From: Nymphaea colorata
Lineage: Eukaryota; Streptophyta; Magnoliopsida; Nymphaeales; Nymphaeaceae
Assembly: GCF_008831285.2 (NCBI RefSeq)
Contig: NC_045138.2
Span: 17,641,934-17,705,933 of the forward strand
Direction of reading: 5' to 3'
DNA: 64,000 nucleotides
The translations under genes were made by a program, and so were the position numbers. How positions within the stretch are numbered: position 1 is the first letter of the stretch; each line of letters starts with the position of its first letter. Under the pieces are notes generated by a model. It saw only the letters and a program-made list of their open reading frames with translations, was not told the origin of the DNA and searched no databases. This document shows positions 33,601-45,998 of the stretch, one piece after another.

Positions 33601-36600
33601 CCTTTAAATAATGCATTTCGATTGAGAAGAAGATGTTGCGGTGTCACAGTTGCAGCAACAAACCCTAATGAAGGAAAAGATTAAAATAAGGTAAACACTT
33701 CGAAAGAAGTTTCAATGGTAAATATACCTTCTGCACATGATTCAACAAATTTGACAGCATCAAGTGTAGTAACATGCTCCATTACAACCTTTAATCGTGG
33801 AAGCTGTTGAACTAATGGTCTCAATGTGGAATCAATAAAGACCTTCTCTCGATCAAAAACATCAACTTCAGGATCTGTAACCTCTCCATGAACCTGTTGA
33901 TTTCCATCAATGAAGCTCCATCAGTGTAATCTCCAAATTGATGTATACAATTAATAAAAGCGTACAAAAAGCTATCCTTCAATTGGCCAGAATGAGTTTC
34001 AGACAGTTATCTCTTGTGGATGCACTTAGTGTTGACACGTTGCCATGTACTCTTTCCTTTTTAATCCATAATGCACGACAATATCATATTACCAAACTAG
34101 AAGCATCCTAGCAAACAGCAAAAGCGAACAATCCCACAAGGTGAGTCTAACCAACTATCACTGAACTATAGAAACTTCACATGGTTTGTTGGAATTTAGC
34201 TAATTCTGATTTTACAGTGGCTGCTGCTCGTTCTACCATAATTAAAAGAGATCATTATAGTCATAGAAATCTAAGCAAAATAAGGGGTTATGAAAATAGT
34301 AATAGCATGTGTCCTCATAAATTTTCTCAAGCCAGATTTATTCCATGTGCTTTAGAATCAAGATTTAAAATAATTAGATTTAGTACAAGAATAGATAAAT
34401 ATTTTTTGTCACAGGATGCTTCAAAAGTCTCATGACAAAAAATTAATGTAATGGAAAAAAGGAGTAAAATTCTGAACGAAAAAATGACAATCAAATCAGA
34501 AACATTTTTATCCAGATAATCAGACTGGGAACCAGACGACCTCTCAACTTTCATTCAGACCACAATTCTCCACCTCCCCCTTTCTCTTTGATGTCCTTAA
34601 CCTTGGATATCAAATTATTGAAATCTTGCAGCAATAACTATCCTAGTAGAAAAACCAGATGAACATGAATGTGGAAGACTTGATAACATTCGGACCACAA
34701 CACTTGAGATGATAATTCACCAAACAGATGTGTCCCCAGAACAAAATCCCTTTTTTTACTGCTGCACATTGTAGACCATCATGGACAAGACAAAGAAGAT
34801 GAAAAGGAGAAATGAAATCCAAGTTCTTTAGTTACCAATAATGGCATATTTTGCTCAACCATCTCTTCAAGGACAGGTAGGCATCTCCCAAATAAATCCG
34901 TAACACCATCTTGTGAATTTGTAGTGGCTCCAGCTGGATATAACTTCACAGCATAAACCACCCCACTCCTCCCTGCATTCTGATAATATGAGTTAAACTA
35001 GACAAATGAAAAGGAGATCCAAGCAAGAAGTAATAGCCCACATCAAAACTAACCATTAAACTCTAAGTTGTTTTTTTTTTTCCTTCTTCTGAGGGAAAAT
35101 GTTATTTGAACAATTGAGCACATAGCCATATAAGCTATTGACCTTGAACAGCCAAAAAAGGGATGACAAATGCTAAATAGTTCACATGGATGACAAGAAA
35201 ACATTTCACCATTTTCTAGAATATTCACCCCAAAAAGGACACTTCATGATCTTAAAATTATCAGCAAAGGAGGTAAATAGAAAAAAGACATTTTCGAAAA
35301 AATTATGATCTCCACTCAGTCCTCAAAGGTCCTCCTTGATCTACTTTCTCTCTCATCATTTCATACAAATCTGTCTAGTTACATTGTGTCAGTGTGCACA
35401 AACAAAAGTTGCAATAACAAAAACATTGGGTACTCTTTATGATAACTCTCAAATATGACCAATGTCTGATGTCCTTTAGGTAGAAAGAAGGACTTAACAT
35501 AGTTGAGATAATAGGTGCAAATGTTCCATGAGATAATATGTGCCATGGTTATAGTTGGTCATATGATTGCACACCTATAAGCAAAGATATGTGGCTAAGA
35601 GACCGGAATTAATTCCCAGGGGCAGAATCTGCTTGTGCATCAGATTGGGATGCATTTTGAGCATCAATTTCTGACAACTTACAAGGACTTCAAGGAGCAT
35701 TTTAGAGGATATATTAGGTGTTATATTTCCAACGATTATATTTAAATTTAACCAAGCTAATAGAGATATTATTTGTTTAGCTGCTATCATCAGATAAAGA
35801 TAGCAGTATCGCCCATTGCGTTTTTCATATCAGGAAGAGGGGCGAAAAAATAATAGTTTGTCCAGCTCAATAGATTGAAAGTCTGATATTCTTTAACAGA
35901 AACCAAAAAAGAAAACGGAAAGCAAAAAGGAGCACATGTGCCAATAGGGTTTCAAGATTGAACAAAAAATATGCATTTCATATTTAGTGAATTATTTCTA
36001 ATTTGCAAGTCTATATAACAACTAATTGAAGTTGGTACACTCACTAGCAGCTTTGATCTCTTTAGGACTTGTATTATCTGTCAAGTACAAAGTCATCAGT
36101 GGATCAAAGTAGCTTTTTGGCGGCAGTGCTTTTAAAATCTCTTCCCGATAAGCTACAGCAGCTGCTGTTGTTGTAATTGGTGGCCTCAAGTTCGGCATCA
36201 CGATTGCTCTTCCAAAATGCTTCGCACTGTCCCCAAAAAAAAAGGAACAAAAGTGTATAGTAACTTCCAGAACTAAATTCCCAGATTTTTCCGAAAGGAA
36301 GAGGGCATGATGCAACTCAGTCCCGTTCAAATCCCGAATACCACCTCCCAACAAGACTCGAAATTTCAACTGCCCACAAGGTTTGGTGACTCATAAATCC
36401 TAGGAATTATCCATCAAAGTTGCAGAAAAGAATACATCACTTATCTGTCCAAAAGAAACGAAGAGGAATTTCAACAGTCGCATTTGGTTTCCGATCATTC
36501 TCATCATTGCCGACCTCCATGGAATTATTTTTACTCCCTAATTTAGTTTGACAACTTTAATCCTATACAATTAAATGAAGATCATCCCAAGACCAGTTAT

Positions 36601-36894
36601 GCTTCATCCCACCATCACCAACCTCGAGAACAGTTTCTACTGGAACCCACAAGAGGGAACCAAATTCGGGTCTTCCTCACATTCGGTTGAGCTAATTCAA
36701 TCCTAAAACGTCGGATAAACATGAAGAATCAAGTGCCAGATTGACAAATTGAAAAATATCCTTTTTAACAAAATAACTAGAAGAAGAAGGTAGTGTTCTC
36801 TGATTTCATACCTCTGGGAAACGACAGACTGAAGGATATCCCCATCTCGGAGATGAAGATGCCAATCGTCTGGTCTTACCAATGAGAGCTCCAT
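30658..36894 (-). CDS. PYR4: Dihydroorotase (pyrimidine biosynthesis)
   Basis: It catalyses reversible cyclisation of N-carbamoyl-aspartate to dihydroorotate, step 3 of de novo pyrimidine synthesis. Seven coding exons on the minus strand: 36894-36812, 36226-36045, 34972-34836, 33893-33728, 33664-33548, 32256-32096, 30855-30658. Phases are consistent throughout and give 347 residues. Zinc ligands and catalytic groups are present: HLHLRDG near the N terminus, the carboxylated lysine in [29 protein letters not shown], and the catalytic aspartate in [12 protein letters not shown]. The C terminus [22 protein letters not shown] is typical of this bacterial-type class. The chosen ATG leaves no organelle transit peptide, unlike longer plant entries. 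An acceptor (TTTTAG|CAGCCG) lies ~18 bp upstream of it, so an unrecognised 5' exon is likely. Confidence 0.93.
32067..32095. repeat. (CA)n(GA)n microsatellite at the PYR4 exon 6 splice donor
   Basis: In the coding sense exon 6 ends GAAGAG and the intron opens GTCTCTCTCT, running straight into (CT)n and then (GT)n. The donor dinucleotide is in effect the first unit of the repeat, so repeat-length change occurs beside the splice site. Confidence 0.9.
34973..36044. other. PYR4 intron 2, nothing else recognised
   Basis: AT-rich 1.07 kb intron. Its 71-codon minus ORF (35790-35575) is without family match and probably chance. Introns 1 and 3-6 likewise show no embedded gene. Confidence 0.6.
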
Positions 36895-36916
36895 CTTCCC
36901 TTTTTGGCTCGGCTGC

Positions 36917-36958
36917 TAAAAAGAAAACACAGAGAGAGAGAGGGAGAGAGAGAGAGAG
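36917..36958. repeat. (GA)n tract at the acceptor upstream of the PYR4 ATG
   Basis: On the PYR4 strand it forms a (CT)n pyrimidine tract just before TTTTAG|CAGCCG, the acceptor ~18 bp 5' of the annotated ATG. It probably acts as the polypyrimidine tract of a 5' leader or transit-peptide intron. Another (GA)n run lies at ~37119-37138. Confidence 0.7.
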
Positions 36959-39900
36959 AATACCATGTTCAAACTTCAATCTGCATTTTATATACAAAAA
37001 ACCTTGTATTGACATAAGCATGTGCCATAATTCTTAGATTACAGTGTACTACATTTATTCGTTGTGCCGGAAAATGGTGCCAACGAAAAACGGAAAAAGG
37101 GTCATGGAGAAAGAAAGATCAGAGAGAGAGAGAGAGAGCAGTGAGAATGGGATAAAGGTGTACAAAAGGCATATACTCTCTCAGAAGAGGATAGCTCCAC
37201 TGGAAATGAAAGCCCACGAAGATGGTTTTGCTCGACGGCAGATGGTAGCTATGGATCCTCAGATACAGACATTTAACGAGGGTTCGGGGGTTCCCACAAT
37301 AAGAACCGCAGGTATTGGCGAACGAGTCGGCAGGGAGTGAGGCGACCTGGATTGAGATCCGATACTCATATGCAATTCACAATGTTCACAACCAGCAGCA
37401 ACTGACAGCGTCATGACCTCAAGAGCAAAGATACCACTAACAAATATGAACCCAAGATACTGCATGTTCAGCTCGTCCAAAATAGCATAAACCACATCCA
37501 CGTCGAACAAGTGACGGCTCCAGTTTTCTTGATAAATTTCATTTTTTTAGCTTTCCTTTTGGGAGGCATTCAGGTGGCACCATCAAAAAATTGGTTCTTT
37601 GAAAACCAAGTTTTATGAAAACTTTAACACAGGTGGCAAGACAAGAACCTGGGTTTTTTTGTTTTGGATGAGAAAAGTTAGTTTTTAAGGGCCGTTTGAT
37701 AGATTGAAAACCTGGAGTTGAAAAAATATTTTTAAAATAAGTTTTTTGAAATAAAAGAATGAAAAAAATCTTTTTAGATTCTTCGTGTTTGTGATGATTG
37801 AGAAATAAATTTCCAGAAAAAATGCCTTTTAGTTTAATAATAAGAAAACATATTTCAAAAAAATTGAAAACAAAATTGTTTCTAGAAACTAAAGCAATTA
37901 TTCTTTGAGCAATGTTCAACTTAAGGGACTCAAAAACAGAGATTCCAATTTCCGAATGATTTCTGTTTAGAATCCATCTGAATAACATTACCTTTCACTT
38001 GACTGACTCAATATATGGGCGTGAAAGTGGTGAGAACTGATTCGTCGACCCAACCCGTTTTATATCTCGAGGTCCGAAGTTTGTAGATGATCCTCCGACT
38101 CTTAAAAGTTAAAAGGGCCCTGCCTGGAAAACCGATGGAGGAGGAAGGCGCTTCCCGGGTTTTGCAGGAATGGCTGCTGTTGCTGCTGCTATTATTGAAT
38201 TTTTTTCTGCAGCTACAGTGGATTTCCTGGCAATCAAACGTGGCCCCAAAGCCTAGTTGATAGAAGGAAAACTTGAATCCATGTTCTAACACTGTTGTAT
38301 TACAGTTGATATCTGTACAACACCCATATTCTTCTGCACAGAGATACCAGTGCCACTACCGACAAGCAACCTGGGTTTAACAAATGGATGTCTAGCAAGC
38401 ATTCTAATTATCATTGCTCCCAAATTTGTTACCCACAAAAGAACCAGAAATAATGATGCTATTTGTTCATCCTACAAGTGAAATCATACAGTTCGAAGGC
38501 AGGAAGCATCTAACACTTTACATCCTACTCCTTATGAATGATCAATTGCATACGAACATATCCAGTAAATTAATCCAAGATTCTAAATAATAGCCATATC
38601 CAGTCATGTTCATAAATTTGCTTAGAGGGATGACATGATGTACAAAAAGTCTGAAGGCAGAAAACACTGCTAAACAATCCCACTTAGAATGAAAACGAGG
38701 CAATGTTGTCATTGGTGTATCGAATCGTGTATCAGCAAGGCCGACCTATATGTCATATCATGATATAATGTATCAAACATTAATGATTCAACATTCATAA
38801 ACTATAGGCATTTACATTAGCAACAAATTCAGAAAATGAAAATTGAGACTAAGATATTCAAAATAACAAATCAAAACATCCATGATCCATCACAAGTTTA
38901 AAGTGCATCTACCACATGAGAGCTTAGACTTTAGAGTGTTGTAGAGTTTAGTAAACTGTAGTTCATCAAATCGATTGTTTCTTCTTCAAATCAACGACTT
39001 TTTGGAGAAACCGGCTAAATCTCTCCCTCTCACATTCTTCAAAAAAGTTCAGAGAGAGATAACAGGTTATAGTCTTTTCTAACATTTTATGATGGAAGTT
39101 CACATATCATTGAGGTTTCCAGAAAAGATAGCTGACTTTCATTCGGTAACCGCTAATACTTCATCAGGACAGAATCTAATGCTTATAGAAAGGAGCACCA
39201 GTTTTTCCTGTTCTGTATTTGTGCAAAATAACTAAAATCATCATGGACAGGAAAACACTCATTGAACATTCTGGCACACTTGTAACTCAAAAGCTACAAC
39301 ATTAACAGCAGATGCATTTTCACAGCAGTTGCCTGCGTCAAGCGGAATCTCCTCAAGAACGAACCACGAGACAAGTTATGTAGCTTTTTTCCCTCTGCCA
39401 TTAAGGTCTAAGGCTGTTGTACATGAAAGTTCAAACATGAATCAAATTAGAGATTGGTTTTTTCATGCATGATTGCATCAAGTCCCTCAGTTACTTTATT
39501 TGAGTTATGGCTCGAGCAAATTATTTGTTAAAGCCTTACGTTAAAATGTTCCAATCGCATTCCAATCACCATTGTAGGTAGAATGCCTTACCACCCAAGT
39601 AGCCTACCTCCAATATGAGCTTAAATTTTCGCCAATTAATACCCTAAAATGAAGAGACTCTGCCGAGATAATGTAATGATAAAACATTATTTCATAAACC
39701 CATAGTTAATAAGGTCTATTTCGGTAGTAGTGGCTAATATAGGGATCCACATTTCATCGACATAAAATAGGGGTAATTTGATTAGTTTATAAAACTTCAA
39801 TTTTTGGATTTTTCTTTTGTTTTTACTAAGTCCAAAGAAAAGAAGAAGGAGCTTCCGCTCTCATTCAAACAGTAGAATAACCCTCTTGCTGATCGAAACA

Positions 39901-40330
39901 CATAGTGTTAGTATTTGCCAAATCCCAATATAAGTGAAAAGAAGAACGATTCAATTTTTTTAGATATAATTTTTTTATATAACTAAAATTTACAAATTTG
40001 TCATTAACCGCCTTGGCGTTAGCAATGATTTGTGGTGGAAAGAGTGATGAATTATAGTTATTTCAGCAATAATTCTTTAAAAAGTGAAGTTAATTTTTGA
40101 ATTTTAACTATTTGACATTGGACAACATCGGCTTTTCCGTGGATTTAAAATCAAACTGGACTGACATAATTGAAACGAAGGTTCGATGTGTATATTTTTA
40201 TAATGTTTTTTTTTTCAGATTATTAAATAATCGATTATTAAATTTTAGGAAATTGCAAAAAGACCACGACGAATTTCTGATTTTATAACGAACCGGCGGA
40301 CGATGCCCTTGTCATTCAACGTGCAAGCTA
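36959..40330. other. Region between PYR4 and RPL6; should hold the PYR4 5' exon(s)
   Basis: No complete gene recognised. A GC-richer island at ~38040-38260 contains GATATAAAAC on the minus strand near 38060, a possible TATA box pointing toward PYR4. At 37690 GGGCCGTTTGATAGATTG resembles a MITE end, but I could not find its partner. Confidence 0.35.
38135..38260 (+). other. Small ORF with leucine run (41 codons)
   Basis: ATG to TGA encodes MEEEGASRVLQEW, a run of eight leucines, then LNFFLQLQWISW and a short polar tail, shaped like a single membrane span. The leucine run comes from a CTG/TTG repeat. No homologue known to me; coding status uncertain. Confidence 0.15.
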
Positions 40331-40342
40331 AACCAATAGTCC

Positions 40343-40349
40343 TATAAAT
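40343..40349 (+). promoter_or_regulatory. Candidate TATA box of RPL6
   Basis: TATAAAT lies ~85 bp upstream of the RPL6 ATG, with an ACCAAT (CCAAT-type) motif ~10 bp before it. A pyrimidine-rich CTGCTCTCATTTT follows at ~40364, where transcription could start. Confidence 0.5.
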
Positions 40350-40428
40350 TCAGACGGGCCAGACTGCTCTCATTTTAGGTCATCAGAATTTCACAGGCTG
40401 AAGGGGAAGAGCGGCGGGAGGAGGAGTG

Positions 40429-40685
40429 ATGGCGGCACCGAAGAAGGCGAGAGCGAGCAGGAACAAGGATCTCATAAAAGGCATCGGGAGGCTGTCGAGG
40501 TCGAAGGTGTACCACAAAAGAGGTCTATGGGCGGTCAAGGCCAAGAATGGAGGAGCTTTCCCCACCCACAAGCCGTCGCAGCCGCCAGTGGAGGCCAAGG
40601 CCGCCGAGAAGCCGCCGAAGTACTATCCCGCCGATGATGTCCCCAAGCCCATTCCCCGCAGCCGCAAGCCCAAGCCCGCTAAGCT

Positions 40686-40752
<67 letters not shown>

Positions 40753-43700
40753 TAAGTATCTTATTTATGAGCCTGAAAGTAACTTTAAAAAAACAGTCGT
40801 ACCTGGATCCTTGAGTGTCAAGCATTTTGTTTGCGAGTCTGAAATTAACTTTAGTACTGGTTAGATGGATTGGCTGTGCTGATCAATTTTGGGAGTGTTC
40901 GTGTTAGATGTGTCTTCTGATTTCTTGTTTACAAGCGCAGGTTAATCTGGAAAATTGGGACGAGTTTGGGTCTTTTTTTTGTTCAATTTTTTATTGGGTA
41001 TTTCGTTCTTAGTATAATCACCTGACCGTTCGTTTATAATCCGGGAAACTAGGGCCTGTGATGTTGTGAACAGAGGTAGCACAATGTCCAATAATCATGA
41101 TTAAACCTGTCGTCGGTGTCGGTTTTATTGCTAATACGTTTCTCTTTTGCTTGTTCTTTCTGGATAGTACTTCGTTAGTATTGTCAAGCTTACGTTTGCT
41201 GCTAAGTAAGTTTTTGTTTAGTACTTTTTTCGTGAAATGGTGCACGCTTTCATGTCTTCCCCTAATGGTTCCTCCTATTAAACCCCAAGAACGTGTATTT
41301 TTCTTGCTTATTCGAGGTTTTGGTATTCGGTCTGTTAGAGATGGGTGATCTAATCTTATCTGGATCCAGTCTGTGTACTCCTCGAAGTGTTCCTAAAATG
41401 TGTCTTCAACTGGTTCCGAACCTTTGTGCCATTCAAGGACAACAAGAACCAAATCACAAAGAGAACTGTGTACTTTTGATGGATATAGGTAAAAAAGCTG
41501 TGTGTCTATCAGAATTCAAGATCTGTAAAGATGGATTCTCGCAGTACAGGTATTCCGGTTCAGCCCTTCTAGAGTCTGGTCTAAATGTTAAATGAACTGT
41601 TTCATTCGGGTTTTAGAACCAGTTCTTTCTGTTTTATATCGGTTTTTGTTCCATTGACCATTTGATAAAGTTCTCGAACTGGTTCAAGGCATCATCTTTT
41701 CGGTTCATAAAGTTTTTGTTATTGCACGTGACTTTGCATTAAAAGTATGTATTACGTCTATCTGCACATGTAATTACAATTCATATACTATTACACTTTG
41801 CATATTTTCATGTTATATTAAGTTTTGCAAGTATATATGTGTGTGTGTGTGTGTGTGTCTCCTTGGCTCTGTGTTTATTGTATTCTTAAAACTTCATTTG
41901 TTTATTAGCATTATAATCAACCATAATTTAAAAAATTGACAATGTTAACGTGAAAGTTGTGATTACATTGAGGATTTATGTTTTCTTTCCTTTAACTTCT
42001 AGTAATTTTCGTTTTTGTTTTAGGGTTTTAGTTTTATGGATTAGAATTAGTGATTTAATAGTTGGCATTAAGGAAATGGTAAGATTTTTCGTGCTTTATG
42101 ACATTGAAATGCATTTGATATTTACTTGCAAGTTTTTCTCATGCTACATAGCTTGTAAACTTTAATTGTTCAAAACTTCAAATTTATTAAAGTGTAGTCT
42201 TTCATATTTTAAATTATGCTTATTATCATGTTATGAAATGTCTTTATTGTGCATTTTAATAGTTTTATTATCAGAAGTTGATAGCTCATAGCTATACCTC
42301 CTTAAGCCATGTTGCATATTTCGGCCGGTTTTTTATGAGAAAACGTTTCAGTTTCATTGATCATTTTAACAATTAATATTGCATTTGATTCGTTTCATCT
42401 TTTTTGGGACCACTTATTATGCCTCTTCTCTTTTAAGCTGTAGGCTCATTAACCATGTAAGTTGAGCTTAATGCTTTTGAGTCTTTGACAATATATATAT
42501 ATAACGCTTCATTAGTTTATTTACCTTTGACTGCTTAAAACACTTAGTCCAGACTAGGCATGTCTAAACTCTATGCTCCACTCACCGCCTAGGCTCCACC
42601 TAACACTTTTAAGTTCTAACATAGATAATCTCTATTTGGGTTTCCACACATGTGAATATCATAGTGATTTGTGTTCTAGCATAAAACATTAACATGTGAC
42701 TCTGGTTGGAGCTTATTTTTGCAGCAGTGTGTGTATTGGGGAGACCTCAATGCCTCCAATTTCAAGTTTGTTGCACTGAGCCTTTGATGTTTTTTATGTA
42801 ACCTTAGTTTCTTGAATTAACTCTTTTCTGTATTTGCTTCTTTTGTTTGGATGACCTGCTGGCTGCTATAAAGGTCCTGTCTTATGGGTTTTACTTCTGT
42901 TCATCGTTGCTTTCATGTCTGCATGCTTCTTTGTTTCTGTTGGTTTCTGGTGCTTGGAATTGGTAGCAATTTTTTACAAGGCTGATTTTAGGATGCTAGT
43001 TTTATGTATATTCCAGCCTCATTTTGCATTGAGTGTAATGGTTATGGTATTGACTCCTTGAACTAAGAAATTTGTCTTTTGCTGATTTTGCTTTCTCTTG
43101 TGTTGAATGTAGAGCTAGCATCACCCCGGGAACAGTTTTGATCCTTCTTGCAGGCCGCTTCATGGGCAAGAGAGTTGTTTTCTTAAAGCAGCTCCCTTCT
43201 GGGCTTCTTCTTGTTACTGGTAAATACTGCTCCATTTCAATACTTGTTTGAGGTTGCCATCTATGTATTGTTTAAAGATCTAATAGCAGTACTTTAATCC
43301 CTTCAGAGTGACTAAAGAATCTCCATCGCAAATGTTTTATCAATTTTATTTCTCATTGAATTTGATCCCTGACTTCACATGACCGCACACAACTTTCCAA
43401 TGGCCACGTTGAATCAGTTAGGTTGACCGCACACAACTTTCCAATGGCCACGTTGAATCAGTTAGGTTGTTCTCAATGGGAGACATATTCCATCTTGTGT
43501 GTTGCATGACACATCCTCGCCTGTATTTTATTGTTTGATCCCATGTTTCTCTCCTCTTTACCCATGACAGAAAGGCAGATGAACAAGTTAAAATGTTGAA
43601 TACTTTCTAAAGTAGAATACGGTTTCCAATGTTGTAATTTGACTATTTGATTACTAGTGTACATGTGTGCTTAATTGCTTATGCCTGTGGGCTGTGTTGA

Positions 43701-44515
43701 TGTGTTTGTGTGCATATGTATGAAAGATATGTAAACTCATATGTTGTTTTCCCTGGTGTATTTTTTATTGATTGGTAACTGCCGCAGAATTGCAGTACTA
43801 GAGATCCAAAATAGATTGCTTCAGTCTTCAGGAGTTTCTCTTTTTTTTTTTTTTGGAAGATTTTGGTGTAGTCGTAGATTGTCTGACATTGTTCATTGTA
43901 CCAATAATCACTTCTTTTTGGTCTGAATTGTTGGTTTTGATCTTAACTGTGTGGAGCCATCTTAAATGTTCTTTTTTTTTTTTGTTGCATGTCTCTGTCT
44001 TTTTTTGCCAGTCATTTTTTAATGGAGCTTGGCATCCTTTTTTCCTTAAAATCCCTCCTAATCTGGTGTGTTTATGGTTCAATTTCACTGTGTACAGGAC
44101 CGTTCAAGGTGAATGGTGTCCCACTGAGACGTGTCAACCAAGCGTATGTTATAGCAACTTCTACTAAGGTTGACATCTCTGGTGTTAATGTGGAGAAGTT
44201 TGATGACAAGTATTTTGCTAAGGAGACTCAGAAAAAGAAGAAGAAGACTGAAGGCCAATTCTTTGAAGCCAACAAAGAGGTACGGTATTTGATTAGCTGT
44301 TTAAGTGTATATTCTTGTTCTTTTCGGTGCTAAGGTTAGTTTATGTCTTTTTGTTACAGGAGTCCAAGGTTCTCCCTCAAGGAAAGAAGGATGATCAGAA
44401 GTCTGTTGACAGCCAACTCATCCCTGCTATCGAGGCCGTCCCCGATCTGAAGACATATTTGGCAGCTAGATTTTCCCTGAGGTCAGGCATGAAGCCTCAT
44501 GAGCTTGTGTTTTGA
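40429..44515 (+). CDS. RPL6: 60S ribosomal protein L6 (eL6)
   Basis: Structural protein of the cytosolic large ribosomal subunit. Four exons, 40429-40688, 43113-43219, 44098-44279 and 44360-44515, with GT-AG introns and phases 2, 1, 0, give 234 residues, the usual plant eL6 length. The basic N terminus [18 protein letters not shown] is typical. Exon 2 holds the conserved core [20 protein letters not shown] and [13 protein letters not shown]. Exon 3 continues [20 protein letters not shown] and [11 protein letters not shown] with a lysine-rich stretch. Exon 4 ends [19 protein letters not shown]. The start is the first ATG after the TATA box; the GTG one codon upstream is not used. Intron 1 is 2.4 kb and opens inside a (CT)n(CG)n microsatellite; intron 2 carries a 44 bp tandem duplication. 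Confidence 0.96.
40691..40752. repeat. (CT)n(CG)n microsatellite at the RPL6 intron 1 donor
   Basis: Exon 1 ends AAGCTCAG, the intron opens GT, and (CT)~24 followed by (CG)~7 begins at once. The donor therefore has CTCT at +3 to +6 in place of the usual RAGT. Reading through gives a false SLSLSL...RARA tail. Confidence 0.95.
40753..43112. other. RPL6 intron 1 body, nothing else recognised
   Basis: T-rich intron sequence with a (GT)n tract at ~41837-41858. The 100-codon ORF at 41293-41595 has no recognisable domain. Confidence 0.6.
43381..43468. repeat. Perfect 44 bp tandem duplication in RPL6 intron 2
   Basis: A unit starting GACCGCACACAACTTTCCAA occupies 43381-43424 and is repeated exactly at 43425-43468. 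Zero mismatches imply a very recent event or an assembly duplicate. Confidence 0.95.
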
Positions 44516-45580
44516 AGGTATTTTATCCAGAAAACTTAGGTCGGTCGTGTCGTGTCAGAGAGTATTCTCTTGGTTTTGAACATTGCTGGCTTGCAAATAT
44601 GTTTCTTGTGGCCAGTTTTTGGTAATGGAGATGTATCCCGTAAGGTATCTTTGCTTGCGTTAGAAATCATTTGGCAACTTTAAGTAATTCTTCTAATAGC
44701 AATGTAGACGTGCCCTTTTCTCTTTATCCTTATCTTAATCTGGGTTAGTTCGGCCTGTACTAGGCTATGCGAAAAGAGACACCCTGGCTGTTGGACTCTG
44801 GCCCGTTTTTTCAAATGTAAGGGTCTTGAGCCATTCGAATGGAGCTCTTGTTTGCTTTACCCTTGGCACATCTTTAATGTAGTAGTGGTGGTCCGTCTCT
44901 GTGTAACAAGATCAAGATCAAAAGGTAGTAGATACCATGGTCATCCACCATTTCTCGTCTCGAGTAATAGGTTTGCCGAGCCTTCCTGGGCATGCACAAA
45001 TAGGACGCATGGTTGCACTATGTGGTTAAAGAAAGAGTTGGTCTCAGGCCTTCTCCGCCACCCGATCAGTCCCCAAGGCTGATTTGTACTCCATACTTTC
45101 TATTGTATCTGTAACATCAAAATTAGATTGATGATGCTGGTGGAAGAAGTCTGTCTTGGCAGACTTTAAATTTGGATTTGTCCTCTACTTGGTCCTCTTA
45201 TTTGCCAGATTTGCTTGGAAGTTTGCTGGACTGGCTAGGTTTTCACTCTTCGGATGGGAAACCAGATGTTTTTTTTGACATGTTAGACTGCATGCTAATT
45301 GTGGATGAGTTAGACCTGCCAAACTAGGTAGCGCATGTCTACTCTTTACCATGTTGTATTCAGGTTTTCATCTGAGGGGTGGCATATTTAGTGGGGTCCT
45401 GACTGGTAGCTGGATGGTTGAGGGTTCAAATTTTTTGGGTTCCTCCTACCTTTTGCATAGGCCAAAGCTGGTCAGCGAGGTTCCTTCCTATGTAAATAAA
45501 TGGGTATGTGGTATCAAAGTTGTCCCTCAAATTTAAACCCACGTACGCGTGTTTATATCATACCTATGTTCTTGTTTACA
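44516..45580. other. RPL6 3' flank, no further gene recognised
   Basis: Starts with the RPL6 3'UTR. Around 45390-45480 TGGTAGCTGGATGG and GAGGGTTCAAATTTT are weakly A-box and B-box-like, a possible SINE relic, not scored separately. Confidence 0.45.
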
Positions 45581-45998
45581 ACTTGATATTATACATATTT
45601 TCATTTATCGAATAAACTTATGTGTCATTTACGGATGTTTTCAATTCTATGTTAATTCGTATATGCTCATGAAAAAAGTCTCCTGATTTCAATAAATGAA
45701 TTGTAGTATATGATTTTATGGTTGTTAAATCGCAACTTACAAGTTCAGCTTGAACAAAATTCAAACTTAGCTACTATGTTGACTTGGTATTATACATATT
45801 TTCATTTATCGAATAAACTTAAGTCATGTCTCATTTACCTATGTTTTTAAATCATGTTAATTCATGTAGGCTCATAAAAAAACTCATGATTTCAATATTG
45901 AATTGTAGTATATAAGTTTATGATTATTAAATCGCACTAGCTACTTATAAGTTCAGCTCGAACCAAATTCAGACTTAGTTTGCTATGCTATGTTGATC
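45581..45998. repeat. ~200 bp tandem duplication
   Basis: A unit from ACTTGATATTATACATATTT to about 45781 is repeated from 45782 (ACTTGGTATTATACATATTT). Both contain CATTTATCGAATAAACTTA, AATTGTAGTATAT and AAGTTCAGCT in order, with ~10-15% differences and small indels. Confidence 0.85.

Noticed and set aside
40547-40864. 105-codon ORF through the CT/CG repeat
   Set aside because: Reads RPL6 exon 1 in the wrong frame and then runs through intron 1.
45385-45490. tRNA-like or SINE-like A and B boxes
   Set aside because: Only loose matches, with no cloverleaf and no second copy clear enough to support an element.
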